Assembly: GCF_016908875.1 (NCBI RefSeq)
Contig: NZ_JAFBES010000009.1
Coordinates: 62,001-126,000 of the forward strand
Direction of reading: 5' to 3'
From: Bacillus ectoiniformans
GTDB taxonomy: Bacteria; Bacillota; Bacilli; Bacillales; Domibacillaceae
Length of the DNA stretch: 64,000 bases
Below the pieces are notes generated by a model. That model made no database searches. It saw only the letters and a list, made by a program, of their open reading frames with translations, and was not told the origin of the DNA. Within the stretch, counting starts at the first letter, position 1, and each line of letters starts with the position of its first letter. The position numbers were made by a program, and so were the translations under genes. This document shows, one piece after another, positions 52,276 to 61,513 of this stretch.

Positions 52276-54420
52276 TTATTTTTCTTCATTTACAATGTTC
52301 TGTTTTCTTTCGAGTGTAAGAAACATCTTAATCATCCCATACGTCACTTCTTCAGGCAGCTTTTCTTTAATAGGCTTTAACTTCTCTCGTCCAGCTTCTT
52401 CAACCGCACTTTTCAAAAGCGGCATCCAACTCTGTGGAATAAGGGAATCGATGTCAACATCCAGACCTTGCTCCACACATTGCATTAAATGATTTTCTAC
52501 CGTGCTGACGGCTAATTCCCTTTTGGCCGCAATTTCATTGATAGATAGCTGATTTTGATGCAATTCTAGCGTGACCAAATGGGAATCGTTAACAGGCTTG
52601 GCCCTCGGTTTAGATATAGGCACTTCTTCAGAAAAAACTTGTTCGCGCTTTGGATTCGCTTGTGCATACGTTTGAATGGCTTGAATAAATGCTTCACCAT
52701 ACTTCTCTAGCTTATTGCTTCCCACTCCATTGACAGCAAGAAATTCCTCTTCTGACTGAGGCAGCTTCATACACATATCCCGAAGTGTCGTATCTGAGAA
52801 GATAACAAATGGAGGCACCCCGGCTTGTTCGGCAATTGTCTTTCTAATACTTCGCAGTTCCTCAAACAAAGGATCATCTTTAGAAATCTGCTTTGTTCGT
52901 ACGGCTTCTTTTCGGTTGACTTGCAGCTTGCCGAGAAGAACATCCTTGCCCTTTGGCGCAACAAAGATCGTCGGGTAAGAGCCGTGCTCCACACCAACCA
53001 TTTCTTGAGAAATTAAAAATTCAATAAAATTCCCCACTTCTTTCGCGCTTTGATCTTTTAAAATCCCATACGTAGATAGTTCATGAAAGCCTAATTCAAG
53101 GATTTTTTTATTTCTAGATCCGGTTAATACTTGCGCCGTTAGTGCTTTTCCAAAACGCTGTCCCATCCGAATAATACAGGAAAGAACCATTTGCGCCTCT
53201 TTGGTCACATCTACAACCGCTCGATCATCTATACAGTTGCCGCACCTCCCGCAAGGCTTGGGGTCTTCTTCACCAAAATACTTTAAAATATAGCCTTGCA
53301 AACACTCTTCTGTATGGCAATAATCCGTCATCAGCTGAAGCTTCTCAAGTTCTGCAGGAATTCTTTCTCTATCTAAAGATTGGTCAATGAGAAAACGCTG
53401 CGTCTGTACATCTTGCGAGGAGAACAGTACGATACATTCACTGTCGAGACCGTCTCTTCCCGCACGTCCAGCCTCTTGGTAATAGCTCTCCATATTTTTT
53501 GGTAGCTGATAATGAACAACATAACGAATATTGGATTTATCAATTCCCATACCAAATGCGGAAGTGGCCACCATGACAGTTGCCTCATCTGTTAAAAATC
53601 GCTCTTGTTCAGCGATGCGTTCCTCATCATCCATGCCCGCATGGTAGCGCGCAGCATTGATTCCCTCTTTACAAAGCTTTTCGTGCAGCTGATCAACGGT
53701 TTTTCTCGTTGCTGCGTAGATCATGCCTGCTTCTTTATCATTCTTTCTTATGTAATCCTTTAAGAAGCGCTCTCTGTCTTGACCTTGAATAACGGAAAAC
53801 GATAAATTATCTCTCGCAAAACCTGTAAGAACTGTATGATCTTCTGCTATTTGCAGCAGCCGGCATATATCTTCTCTTACTACAGGGGTCGCGGTGGCGG
53901 TTAATGCCAAGACGACGGGCTGATCCGAAAGCGACTGAACCATAGATTGAATTCGGCGGTAGCTTGGTCTAAAGTCGTGTCCCCATTGCGATACACAATG
54001 AGCCTCATCCACTGCGACTAAGGGAATGTTCATCAGTTTTAATTCCTCAATGAAATAACTGGACTCTAAACGTTCAGGAGCAATGTATAACAGCTTATAT
54101 TCTCCAAGCTTAGCCGCTTCCATTGTTTCGCGAACTTCTTTCGCACTAAGAGAGCTATTAATGTACGCGGCAGATATGCCCGCTTGCAAAAGGGTGTCCA
54201 CTTGATCCTTCATTAAGGAAATTAACGGAGAAACGACGATCGTTGTTCCTTCAAGCAGCAGGGCCGGAATTTGATAACAAATGGATTTGCCTCCTCCGGT
54301 CGGCATGACACAAATGGTATTCTCATCATTTAATACTTGCCGGATGACTTGCTCTTGCCCTTTGCGAAAAGAGGAGTACCCAAAATACGTTTGTAAATAG
54401 TGCTCTGCTTGCTGCAGCAT
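52276..54420 (-). CDS. recQ: ATP-dependent DNA helicase RecQ with C-terminal helix-turn-helix
   Basis: 3'-5' DNA helicase of 714 residues. Helicase core: MPTGGGKSICYQ (Walker A), VDEAHCVSQWGHDFRPSY (DEAH and aromatic loop), ALTATATP, YAATRKTVD and YYQEAGRAGRDG. The RQC part has the zinc cluster CHTEEC...CGRCGNC, followed by an HRDC domain (about 505-585, AVNGVGSNKLEKYGE) and a C-terminal helix-turn-helix (about 615-690, LSINEIAAKRELAVSTVENHL in parts), as in YpbB-type proteins. It is longer than typical B. subtilis RecQ (591). Acts in recombination and fork repair. ATG start. Confidence 0.92.
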   Translation of the reverse strand: MLQQAEHYLQTYFGYSSFRKGQEQVIRQVLNDENTICVMPTGGGKSICYQIPALLLEGTTIVVSPLISLMKDQVDTLLQAGISAAYINSSLSAKEVRETMEAAKLGEYKLLYIAPERLESSYFIEELKLMNIPLVAVDEAHCVSQWGHDFRPSYRRIQSMVQSLSDQPVVLALTATATPVVREDICRLLQIAEDHTVLTGFARDNLSFSVIQGQDRERFLKDYIRKNDKEAGMIYAATRKTVDQLHEKLCKEGINAARYHAGMDDEERIAEQERFLTDEATVMVATSAFGMGIDKSNIRYVVHYQLPKNMESYYQEAGRAGRDGLDSECIVLFSSQDVQTQRFLIDQSLDRERIPAELEKLQLMTDYCHTEECLQGYILKYFGEEDPKPCGRCGNCIDDRAVVDVTKEAQMVLSCIIRMGQRFGKALTAQVLTGSRNKKILELGFHELSTYGILKDQSAKEVGNFIEFLISQEMVGVEHGSYPTIFVAPKGKDVLLGKLQVNRKEAVRTKQISKDDPLFEELRSIRKTIAEQAGVPPFVIFSDTTLRDMCMKLPQSEEEFLAVNGVGSNKLEKYGEAFIQAIQTYAQANPKREQVFSEEVPISKPRAKPVNDSHLVTLELHQNQLSINEIAAKRELAVSTVENHLMQCVEQGLDVDIDSLIPQSWMPLLKSAVEEAGREKLKPIKEKLPEEVTYGMIKMFLTLERKQNIVNEEK

Positions 54421-54527
54421 GACTTCACCTTCTTCACTTCTTTTTTCATTATTATAACATGCCGACCCTTTTGTTCAGCTGTGCACGAACCAGACTTTAT
54501 TTCTCATGTCGATATCATTATAATAGG

Positions 54528-54541
54528 AGGTAAGTTTACCT
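54528..54541. promoter_or_regulatory. Operator-like palindrome at the glnS transcription start
   Basis: AGGTAA-GT-TTACCT, a perfect inverted repeat, four bases after a TATAAT box (54519-54524). It would overlap the first transcribed bases of glnS. No matching regulator is known to me. Confidence 0.35.
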
Positions 54542-54565
54542 AAATAGAGAAAGGCTGGTACTAAT

Positions 54566-56224
54566 TTGGAACATCAACCATCAAATTTTATTAGAAGCAT
54601 CATTAAAGAGGACTTGGAAACCGGAAAGCGCGACCAAGTAATTACCCGTTTCCCTCCTGAGCCAAATGGTTACCTTCATATCGGACATGCGAAATCCATT
54701 GTCATTAACTTTGGACTTGCAGATGATTTTAACGGAAAAACGAACCTGCGTTTTGACGATACAAACCCTTTAAAAGAAGATCAGGAATATGTGGATTCCA
54801 TTAAAGAAGATGTTCAGTGGCTTGGCTATGAGTGGGACGAGCTCCGCTATGCATCTGATTATTTTGAAGAAATGTATGAAAGAGCTGTCTTGCTTATTAA
54901 GAAAGGCAAAGCGTATGTAGATGATTTAACACCGGAAGAAATGCGTGAATACCGCGGCACACTGACTGAACCTGGTAAAGAAAGCCCCTACCGCAGCCGT
55001 TCAGTCGAAGAGAATTTAGACCTGTTTGACCGCATGCGCAAAGGTGAGTTTGAAAACGGCTCAAAAGTACTTCGCGCTAAAATTGATATGGCTTCACCAA
55101 ACCTGAATTTACGCGATCCGGCATTATACCGAGTGTCTCATGCCACTCATCACAACACAGGGGATAAATGGTGCATTTACCCGATGTATGATTACGCTCA
55201 CCCGCTTGAAGATGCGATTGAGGGGATCACTCATTCTCTTTGTACGACTGAATTTGAAGATCACCGCCCGCTTTACAATTGGGTTGTGGAAGAATGTGAA
55301 ATGGAACATCAGCCTCAGCAAATCGAATTCGGCCGTTTAAATATTACGAATACCGTCATGAGTAAACGTAAATTAAAGCAATTAGTTGACGAAAGCTATG
55401 TGGACGGCTGGGATGATCCGCGACTGCCAACCGTTTCAGGACTTCGCCGAAAAGGCTACACACCTGAAGCCATTCGTGCCTTTGTACAAGAAGCAGGTGT
55501 ATCCAAGGGATCTGGTGTTGTAGATGAAGCGATGCTTGAGCACTTCGTCAGAGAAGACTTGAAAATGAAAGCACCGCGGACAATGGGCGTCTTAAAGCCG
55601 TTAAAAGTTGTGATTACTAACTATCCTGAAGGTGAAACAGAGTGGCTGGATGCAGAAATCAACCCTGAAAATCCGGAAATGGGCATGCGCCAAATTCCGT
55701 TTTCAAGAGAGATCTATATTGAGCAGGAAGATTTCATGGAGAACCCTCCTAAGAAATACTTCCGTCTGTTCCCTGGCAATGAAGTGCGTCTGAAGCATGC
55801 GTATTTCATTAAATGTGAAGAAGTGATTAAAAATGAAGAAGGCGAAGTCGTTGAGATCCGCTGCACATACGACCCTGAAACGAAAAGCGGCTCTGGATTT
55901 ACCGGCCGTAAAGTGAAAGGAACTCTTCACTGGGTAGATGCGACGCATGCCCTCCCTGCAGAATTCCGTCTGTATGAACCGCTGATTCGCGACGAGGATC
56001 AAAAAGCAGAAGAAGCCGAAGATAAAACATTCCTCGACTACGTGAACAAGAATTCATTGGAAGTCGTTCAAGGATTTATCGAGCCGAATATGAAAGACGT
56101 GCAGTCACATGATAAATTCCAATTCTTTAGACATGGTTACTTTAACGTCGATCCGAAGCATACAACAGCTGAAAAAGCAGTGTTTAATCGAACAGTATCT
56201 CTGAAGAGTTCATTTAAGCTGTAA
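54566..56224 (+). CDS. glnS: Glutaminyl-tRNA synthetase
   Basis: Class I aminoacyl-tRNA synthetase of 552 residues that charges tRNA-Gln. The core is close in text to E. coli GlnRS throughout: [15 protein letters not shown] (HIGH motif, about residue 28), [46 protein letters not shown] (KMSKS equivalent), [18 protein letters not shown] and the C-terminal anticodon barrels. Most Bacillaceae make Gln-tRNA through GatCAB and lack this enzyme. TTG start with AGAAAGG 11 bases upstream. No T-box leader is present. A terminator follows. Confidence 0.95.
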   Translation: MEHQPSNFIRSIIKEDLETGKRDQVITRFPPEPNGYLHIGHAKSIVINFGLADDFNGKTNLRFDDTNPLKEDQEYVDSIKEDVQWLGYEWDELRYASDYFEEMYERAVLLIKKGKAYVDDLTPEEMREYRGTLTEPGKESPYRSRSVEENLDLFDRMRKGEFENGSKVLRAKIDMASPNLNLRDPALYRVSHATHHNTGDKWCIYPMYDYAHPLEDAIEGITHSLCTTEFEDHRPLYNWVVEECEMEHQPQQIEFGRLNITNTVMSKRKLKQLVDESYVDGWDDPRLPTVSGLRRKGYTPEAIRAFVQEAGVSKGSGVVDEAMLEHFVREDLKMKAPRTMGVLKPLKVVITNYPEGETEWLDAEINPENPEMGMRQIPFSREIYIEQEDFMENPPKKYFRLFPGNEVRLKHAYFIKCEEVIKNEEGEVVEIRCTYDPETKSGSGFTGRKVKGTLHWVDATHALPAEFRLYEPLIRDEDQKAEEAEDKTFLDYVNKNSLEVVQGFIEPNMKDVQSHDKFQFFRHGYFNVDPKHTTAEKAVFNRTVSLKSSFKL

Positions 56225-56243
56225 TTATCATTTAGAATACACG

Positions 56244-56276
56244 AAAAATCCGGAAACTTTTTGTTTCCGGATTTTT
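56244..56276. terminator. Bidirectional terminator between glnS and tatC
   Basis: AAAAATCCGGAAAC pairs with GTTTCCGGATTTTT; A and T runs on both sides. Confidence 0.9.
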
Positions 56277-56313
56277 GTTATTCACATATATTCGTAAAAA
56301 CCATTTCCTTATG

Positions 56314-57057
56314 TCACTCTAGCCCATTGGCCACATTTATTTCTTCCGCATTCGCTTTCACTTTCTTTTTATACACCATTTTAGACAATGAAATGCTGGC
56401 TTCATACAGTAAAAACAGCGGGATAATCACCAATATGTCCGAAATAAAATCAGGCGGTGTGATAAAGACAGAAATGACCACCAAGATAAAGTAAGCATAC
56501 TTCCTCACCTTTTGCAGAGTGTATGGATTAATCACACCAAGGCTTGTCAAGAACATAATCACGACAGGCAATTCAAACAGCACACCAAATGGAAGCGTCA
56601 TATGCAGAAGAAATTTAAAATACTTTTCTGTCGTAAAAAACGTTTGAAACATCTCTCCGGATAAAGACATCAGGAAAGATAGAACAATTGGAATCAGCAC
56701 AAAGTATCCGAATGAAATTCCAAGCAAAAATAAGAAAAACAACGCAGGTATATACGTTAATGTGGTTTTTCTTTCCGCAGGCGATAAAGCGGGTTTAATA
56801 AACAGCCAAAGCTGATGCGCCGCTACAGGAATGGTACCTGCTAGCGCCATCACCCCTGCGATCATCATATAAACAGAAATGATATCACTTGGCCCGAGCA
56901 ATGCCAGTTTAAATGGCAGATCCTTTACAAAATATCCGTAAATGTCTTGAACGAAGACAAATGAAAGAATCAAAAATACGACAAAGACAACTAAAGTCAA
57001 AATGATTCGTTTTCTTAATTCTTCAAAATGTTCAACGGCTTTCATATTTCGATCCAC
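56314..57057 (-). CDS. tatC: Twin-arginine translocase subunit TatC
   Basis: Six-helix membrane protein of 247 residues, the signal-peptide receptor of the Tat export system. Marks: EHFEELRKRIILTLVVF near the N-terminus (residues 10-26), FIKPALSPAERK, LPFGVLFELPVVIMFL (with the conserved Glu) and the RKYAYFILVVISVFITPPDF segment (in parts: YAYFILVVISV, TPPDFISD). It ends the phoX-tatA-tatC unit. A terminator hairpin lies between it and tatA. Confidence 0.94.
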   Translation of the reverse strand: MDRNMKAVEHFEELRKRIILTLVVFVVFLILSFVFVQDIYGYFVKDLPFKLALLGPSDIISVYMMIAGVMALAGTIPVAAHQLWLFIKPALSPAERKTTLTYIPALFFLFLLGISFGYFVLIPIVLSFLMSLSGEMFQTFFTTEKYFKFLLHMTLPFGVLFELPVVIMFLTSLGVINPYTLQKVRKYAYFILVVISVFITPPDFISDILVIIPLFLLYEASISLSKMVYKKKVKANAEEINVANGLE

Positions 57058-57088
57058 ATCCAGCCCCTCCTTAACCGATTAATTCGAT

Positions 57089-57127
57089 AAAAAGAAGATG
57101 CAAGATTATTCCCGCATCTTCTTTTTT
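57089..57127 (-). terminator. Intra-operon terminator between tatA and tatC
   Basis: On the minus strand AAAAGAAGATGC pairs with GCATCTTCTTTT, with a T-rich tail. It begins three bases after the tatA stop and ends before the tatC ribosome site, so it may lower tatC relative to phoX and tatA. Confidence 0.8.
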
Positions 57128-57129
57128 AT

Positions 57130-57327
57130 TTACATCTTTTTTGTCTCTTTTTTATTTAGCGATTCTGGTTCAGGGTCATCTGAAACCAATTCACGCGTCG
57201 ATTTCTTAAATTCTTTCAATGTAGAGCCGAATGCTCGTCCAATTTCGGGAAGCTTCGACGGTCCAAAAATGATTAACGCAATCACTAGAACTAATATTAG
57301 CCCTGGAACACCGATATTTTGTAGCAT
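57130..57327 (-). CDS. tatA: Twin-arginine translocase subunit TatA
   Basis: A 65-residue single-helix protein (helix residues 7-21) with the hinge [14 protein letters not shown] and a charged amphipathic helix, as in TatAd/TatAy. It forms the pore. There is an AGGAGG-type ribosome site; the gene lies 16 bases after phoX. Confidence 0.93.
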   Translation of the reverse strand: MLQNIGVPGLILVLVIALIIFGPSKLPEIGRAFGSTLKEFKKSTRELVSDDPEPESLNKKETKKM

Positions 57328-57343
57328 AGTAACCTCCTAGTAA

Positions 57344-58990
57344 CTAGTATTTAAATCCTGTAATGGCTACGACTGATGGACGCGGCTGATTATCACCTTT
57401 ACGATGCGGCCACATGCTCGTAGGATTCTTTTTGTCTTCCGTTTCTTCTCCTGGATGCTGAACTGACAAGAACAAGGCAGTTTCATCGTCAGTGAAGCAT
57501 GGGCCCGTTAATTCCGCTTCTACTGGAGCTGAAGCAAATTGGAACGCTTCTCCTTCTTGCTGTCCGATCGTCGGGATGACAAACACACCATTATTTTTGA
57601 ATGTGGAATGGACACCTTTATTCACAGAGCTGGATGAAATATCCGTAACTGTCCATAGGTTCCCTCCGCTGTCGAAAGTCAAGTTATCTGGGGCACTGAA
57701 TCCGCTTTGTCTTCCGCCGCAAGCGAAAATTTCAAAGTCAAATGTCAACGAACCTAAGTCGTCATTTGATTCTAAGAATCTTGTGATGTGACCGTGGATA
57801 TTTCCATGATCAGAATTATTTGTGTGCGCAATAAAGACAGTTTTATCAAACGGACTGATCTCGACATCTTCCGGTCGATCCGTCGGCGTCGCTCCAAGTA
57901 AAACAGCGGCTTCAGAAGCATACACTAACACATCCGCTTGAGTTTGGAATTTCTCTAACATCTCTTTATTCCCCGCTGCTTTTTCACGAACGGCCTCAAG
58001 TGTTAAAGCAACCCATTTACCGTCTTTTAAATTTGCGGCATATAAAGTTCCCTCTTCTAACAAATCAGAATTGGCTTTTCCGCGTGATTTAATATATTTA
58101 TTTTTACTAATAAATTTATACACACAAGCATCCTTCTTGTCGTCACCCATGTAAACAGCCAGACGTCCGTCATTCGTCAGCCCCATCGATGAATTTTCAT
58201 GGTGGAAACGCCCCAGTGCCGTATGCTTGCGCGGCGCAAATGAAGCATCAAATGGATCTACTTCTACGATCCATCCGTAATGTCTCTCATCTAAATTCGC
58301 ATCTTCAGACGTTTTTTCATAATTTTCTTCCGCTGATAACACGGTATTCCACAGCGTTTTCCCTCCGGAACAGTTCGCAAAAGTTCCTTGTACTACGTCT
58401 GATCCACCTACAGCTTTTGATCCTTTCGCTGGCCCCGTTAATTTAAATGGAGTTAAACCAGTGATACGGCGGGCATATTTTGATTTCGTATCTAGCTTCC
58501 AGATGCCTTCTTCATCACGATAAATCTCAATGATTGAACCGCCCTGATTGTATAGTAATTTTTCAATTTGCGATTTCGTAAACTTGCCGTTTTTATCTTT
58601 CGGCCCAGTTACCCACAACTCGTTTGTGTACTCATGATTGACCCATAAAAGGCCTCTATCTTTAGAACCTTGAATTGGAAAAAACATCGTAAAATCATTG
58701 TTATAGCCAAACGTATCACCTTTTTGATTGATGATATCTCCATAAGAGGCAATGACATCGTATTTGTACCCTTTAGGTAAAACCAGGTCATCCTTGTCAG
58801 TAGGTTCAATCGGCTTGAAGTTAAGTCCTGACACTTTCTTATTAAAACCGAATAGATGTGATGCTGCTTTAGCACCCTTGGCTTCTGCTTTTGGTGCAAG
58901 CATGCCTAGTCCAGAGGATGCAACCGTCAGTGCGGTAACACCTGTCCCAACATAAGTTAAAAACTTTCGTCTATTCAATTCTTCTGTCAT
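57344..58990 (-). CDS. phoX: PhoX-type (DUF839) secreted phosphatase, Tat substrate
   Basis: Exported protein of 548 residues. The N-terminus has a twin-arginine signal NRRKFLTYVGTG, a hydrophobic run and a possible cut after PKAEA. The rest is a DUF839/PhoX beta-propeller: LLWVNHEYTNE, SAEENYEKTSE, FHHENSSMGLTNDGR, ISPFDKTVFIAHTNN and SAPDNLTFDSGGNLW. Family members are calcium- and iron-dependent phosphatases, but some DUF839 proteins have no proven activity. ATG at 58990 has GGGGGGAA five bases upstream. It is followed at once by its own export genes, as phoD-tatAd-tatCd in B. subtilis. Confidence 0.85.
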   Translation of the reverse strand: MTEELNRRKFLTYVGTGVTALTVASSGLGMLAPKAEAKGAKAASHLFGFNKKVSGLNFKPIEPTDKDDLVLPKGYKYDVIASYGDIINQKGDTFGYNNDFTMFFPIQGSKDRGLLWVNHEYTNELWVTGPKDKNGKFTKSQIEKLLYNQGGSIIEIYRDEEGIWKLDTKSKYARRITGLTPFKLTGPAKGSKAVGGSDVVQGTFANCSGGKTLWNTVLSAEENYEKTSEDANLDERHYGWIVEVDPFDASFAPRKHTALGRFHHENSSMGLTNDGRLAVYMGDDKKDACVYKFISKNKYIKSRGKANSDLLEEGTLYAANLKDGKWVALTLEAVREKAAGNKEMLEKFQTQADVLVYASEAAVLLGATPTDRPEDVEISPFDKTVFIAHTNNSDHGNIHGHITRFLESNDDLGSLTFDFEIFACGGRQSGFSAPDNLTFDSGGNLWTVTDISSSSVNKGVHSTFKNNGVFVIPTIGQQEGEAFQFASAPVEAELTGPCFTDDETALFLSVQHPGEETEDKKNPTSMWPHRKGDNQPRPSVVAITGFKY

Positions 58991-59051
58991 TCTTATTCCC
59001 CCCGCATACATTGTCATTGGATTACTCACAATGCTCATGATAGAGAGGGAT

Positions 59052-59100
59052 TGTTAAGAGACAAAAACACCGCTATTGATTCCATGTTAAGGATTGTAAA
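59052..59100 (-). promoter_or_regulatory. Possible PhoP-binding hexamers upstream of phoX
   Basis: On the minus strand TTTACA (59095-59100), TTAACA (59085-59090) and TTAACA (59052-59057) resemble the PhoP TTHACA repeats. Two are 33 bases apart (three 11-base turns) and two are 10 apart, one base short of ideal. Phosphate-starvation control would suit phoX. Confidence 0.4.
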
Positions 59101-59248
59101 TCTCCTATTTACATCAAACAGGGAAATTAATAAGTTAAACATTAGAGAAGCCGGGGATTTTGTTCACTAGTGAAAGATATAATCATTTGAAAGCTAGACC
59201 TTTGCCTAGTCTCCTTCAATTTTCTATTGAGGTCTTCTCATTCATTCG

Positions 59249-59277
59249 GGATAAAACCTGAATACTTTCTCATACTA
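59249..59277 (+). promoter_or_regulatory. Sigma-G promoter of sspK
   Basis: GGATA (59249-59253) and CATACTA (59271-59277), 17 bases apart; the -10 box is a full match to the forespore consensus. Confidence 0.7.
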
Positions 59278-59320
59278 AAAAAGCGCTGACATGCGTAAAG
59301 CCTATAAGGGAGGGTACACA

Positions 59321-59473
59321 ATGAGGAATAAAGCAAAAGATTTCCCTACAACCAAGAGTGGTGCAGGCGGAGAAGCTCGCGCGAAAGCGAAGTTTTCTTC
59401 CAAACGAGCAGATGGCACGATAAACACTAACCCGAGTGAACGTATGCAAGCATCTAATCAAAGAGAAGAGTAG
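59321..59473 (+). CDS. sspK: Small acid-soluble spore protein K
   Basis: A 50-residue protein matching SspK: it opens MRNKAKDFP, has a GEARAKAKF segment, then ASKRADGT-like [17 protein letters not shown] and a polar end. Minor forespore-made SASP, possibly DNA- or core-associated. ATG at 59321 has GGAGGG upstream, and a sigma-G promoter lies 44 bases upstream. Own terminator follows. Confidence 0.88.
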   Translation: MRNKAKDFPTTKSGAGGEARAKAKFSSKRADGTINTNPSERMQASNQREE

Positions 59474-59480
59474 CAAGTAA

Positions 59481-59519
59481 AAAATCCAGCCGGCTTCATG
59501 GTTAGCCGCTGGATTTTCC
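59481..59519 (+). terminator. Terminator after sspK
   Basis: AAATCCAGC pairs with GCTGGATTTT with inner pairs and T-rich tail. Confidence 0.8.
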
Positions 59520-59551
59520 TTTTCCTACTGTCATTTATATAGCAGCAAAGA

Positions 59552-59653
59552 TTAAGCACTTTTCACGATTTTAGACCGGTGGCTGATGGCTTTTAATATA
59601 TACATCTTGTCCTGCGACGTAAGCATTCTCCAGCTTTTCACTTTAATCATCAT
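59552..59653 (-). CDS. Possible 33-residue basic peptide
   Basis: Minus-strand frame with two tandem ATG codons, encoding a basic peptide (MMIKVKSWRMLTSQDK then YILKAISHRSKIVKSA). GGGAGAGG lies ten bases upstream of the first ATG. I do not recognise it and no promoter is obvious. It is too short to be sure from composition alone. Confidence 0.3.
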   Translation of the reverse strand: MMIKVKSWRMLTSQDKMYILKAISHRSKIVKSA

Positions 59654-59864
59654 CGCTTTTTGCCTCTCCCTTCAAAATGATCTATGAAGCACCTTCACCT
59701 GCTGACAGTTATCACTTATCTACATTATATTTTCATGCTATGATATTTTTTATAATTTATTACATTTATACCGCCTTTTATAGTGAGTCAAACAACAAAA
59801 AAATTGACAAATTCAGACCCGTGTAATCGACAATATACATATTTTATCCAAGCAGGTGAACCTT

Positions 59865-60758
59865 ATGGACATTAAACATTTACAGTACTTTATTGAAGTA
59901 ACGAAATTTAACAGCTTTACAAAAGCAGCTGATCATCTATTTATCACACAGCCGACCATCAGCAAAATGATTAAAAACCTGGAGATGGAAATTGGCATTC
60001 CTCTATTTGACCGTTCCCGCAAAGAACTAATTCTGACGGATGCCGGAAAAGTTGTATTAGAACAAGCGAAGTTAATAGATAAAGCTTTTCAAAATTTAGA
60101 TACCGAAATGGACAACTTGTCCGGATTAAAAAAAGGACATATCCGCATCGGCCTTCCTCCTTTATTAGATCCGCGCTTCTTTCCAAAAATGCTTGGCCAC
60201 TTTCACGAAACATACCCTAATATTACGTTTCAATTAGTAGAAGATGGTTCAAAAAAAATTGAAGAAGATGTCGCTAATCACCAATTAGATATTGGCGTGG
60301 TGGTTTTGCCAACTAAAAATGATCTGTTTCATTCGTTTGCATTTTTAAAGGAAGACTTAAAACTGATCCTCCCCCTTTCCCATCCTTTAGCCAATAGCGA
60401 GAAAATTGACCTTGCAGCCTTAGAGCAAGAATCATTTATTTTATTCAATTCAGACTTTGCCCTGCATGACCGAATTATTGGCGCTTGCCACATTGCTGGT
60501 TTTAACCCCAAAGTCATTTCGGAAAGCTCTCAATGGAGTTTTATTGAAGAAATGGTCGCTTGCCAACTGGGAGTCAGTCTATTGCCGGAAAGTATCTGCC
60601 GCCATCTGAGCGGAAACGTCCGTGCCATATCCGTTATCAACCCCTCTATCAATTGGGATTTAGCTATTATTTGGAGAAAGGATCAATACCTTTCTATTGC
60701 AGCAAAAGAATGGCTTAGATTCACTAAAAACCAGCTGGGCTATAATGATAGTAAATAG
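59865..60758 (+). CDS. LysR-family regulator (CidR/YwbI-like)
   Basis: Regulator of 297 residues. The winged helix-turn-helix is at residues 1-60 (HLQYFIEVTKFNSFTKAADHL in parts: FTKAADHLFITQPTISK, FDRSRKELILTDAGK). The effector domain follows (LKKGHIRIGLPPLLD, QLDIGVVVLP, LPESICRHL). It resembles CidR/YwbI, which controls holin-like cidAB genes, but no such genes are adjacent. ATG at 59865 follows AGGTGAAC. The target is unknown; the next gene, a thioesterase, is possible. Confidence 0.85.
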   Translation: MDIKHLQYFIEVTKFNSFTKAADHLFITQPTISKMIKNLEMEIGIPLFDRSRKELILTDAGKVVLEQAKLIDKAFQNLDTEMDNLSGLKKGHIRIGLPPLLDPRFFPKMLGHFHETYPNITFQLVEDGSKKIEEDVANHQLDIGVVVLPTKNDLFHSFAFLKEDLKLILPLSHPLANSEKIDLAALEQESFILFNSDFALHDRIIGACHIAGFNPKVISESSQWSFIEEMVACQLGVSLLPESICRHLSGNVRAISVINPSINWDLAIIWRKDQYLSIAAKEWLRFTKNQLGYNDSK

Positions 60759-60768
60759 GCAGATGAAT

Positions 60769-60800
60769 GAGTTGAACAAATAGGTTCAGCTCTTTTTTTC
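60769..60800 (+). terminator. Terminator after the LysR gene
   Basis: GAGTTGAAC pairs with GTTCAGCTC (one mismatch) and TTTTTTTC follows. Confidence 0.8.
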
Positions 60801-60972
60801 TGCTTGCCATGACAGATTAAGTCATTGTATATATGGATGTAAGCATTTACATAGATAACATCTATAGTTTAGATAAATTTTTCCCATTTTACTTACTTTT
60901 CCTCCAGGCTTACACTTTTATCAACAGATCAAACAAACAAGAGCAGCACTGCAACTGAAGGGAGTTATTGTT

Positions 60973-61488
60973 TTGAAGAAAAAAGCCAAAGAAAGCCGAA
61001 TTGTAAACACAGATCAAGTATTAACTTGTGATTTAAATAACTATAATACTTTATTCGGTGGAGTGTTGATGAAGAAGCTCGACACTTGCGCGACGTTATC
61101 TGCCCGCAGATTTTCCCGGGTGAAAGAATGTGTCACCGCATCAACGGATTCCATTGATTTCTTATGTCCGATTCATCAAACAGATTCCGTGTGCATTGAA
61201 TCATGTGTTTCTTACACAGGAAAAACCTCTATGGAGATCTTCTGTAAAGTGATTGCGGAAGATATGATTAATGGCAACCGACGCATAGCTGCTACGGCTT
61301 TTCTAACGTTTGTCGCCCTGGACGAAAACAAACAGCCCGTGGAAGTGCCTGAAGTGATAGCTGAAACAGAGGAAGAGAAATTCCTTTACCAAACTGGGAA
61401 AGAACGCGCGGAAGTACGAAAGGTAAGAAGAAAGAAAAGTAAAGAGTTAGCTGGAATTATTACACTCGAAAAACCTTGGGATTATTAA
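60973..61488 (+). CDS. Acyl-CoA thioesterase, hotdog fold (YkhA-like)
   Basis: Thioesterase of 171 residues hydrolysing acyl-CoA to acid and CoA. The hotdog marks are NNYNTLFGGVLMKKLDTCATLSA (in parts: NTLFGGVLMKKLDTCA), ECVTASTDSIDFLCPIH and AATAFLTFVALDE. It is close to cytosolic YkhA-type enzymes. TTG start after AAGGGAGTTA. A charged tail (KVRRKKSKELAG) follows. The small gene 25 bases downstream is probably co-transcribed. Confidence 0.88.
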   Translation: MKKKAKESRIVNTDQVLTCDLNNYNTLFGGVLMKKLDTCATLSARRFSRVKECVTASTDSIDFLCPIHQTDSVCIESCVSYTGKTSMEIFCKVIAEDMINGNRRIAATAFLTFVALDENKQPVEVPEVIAETEEEKFLYQTGKERAEVRKVRRKKSKELAGIITLEKPWDY

Positions 61489-61513
61489 TAATTACAACAC
61501 AGGAGGAGATCGA

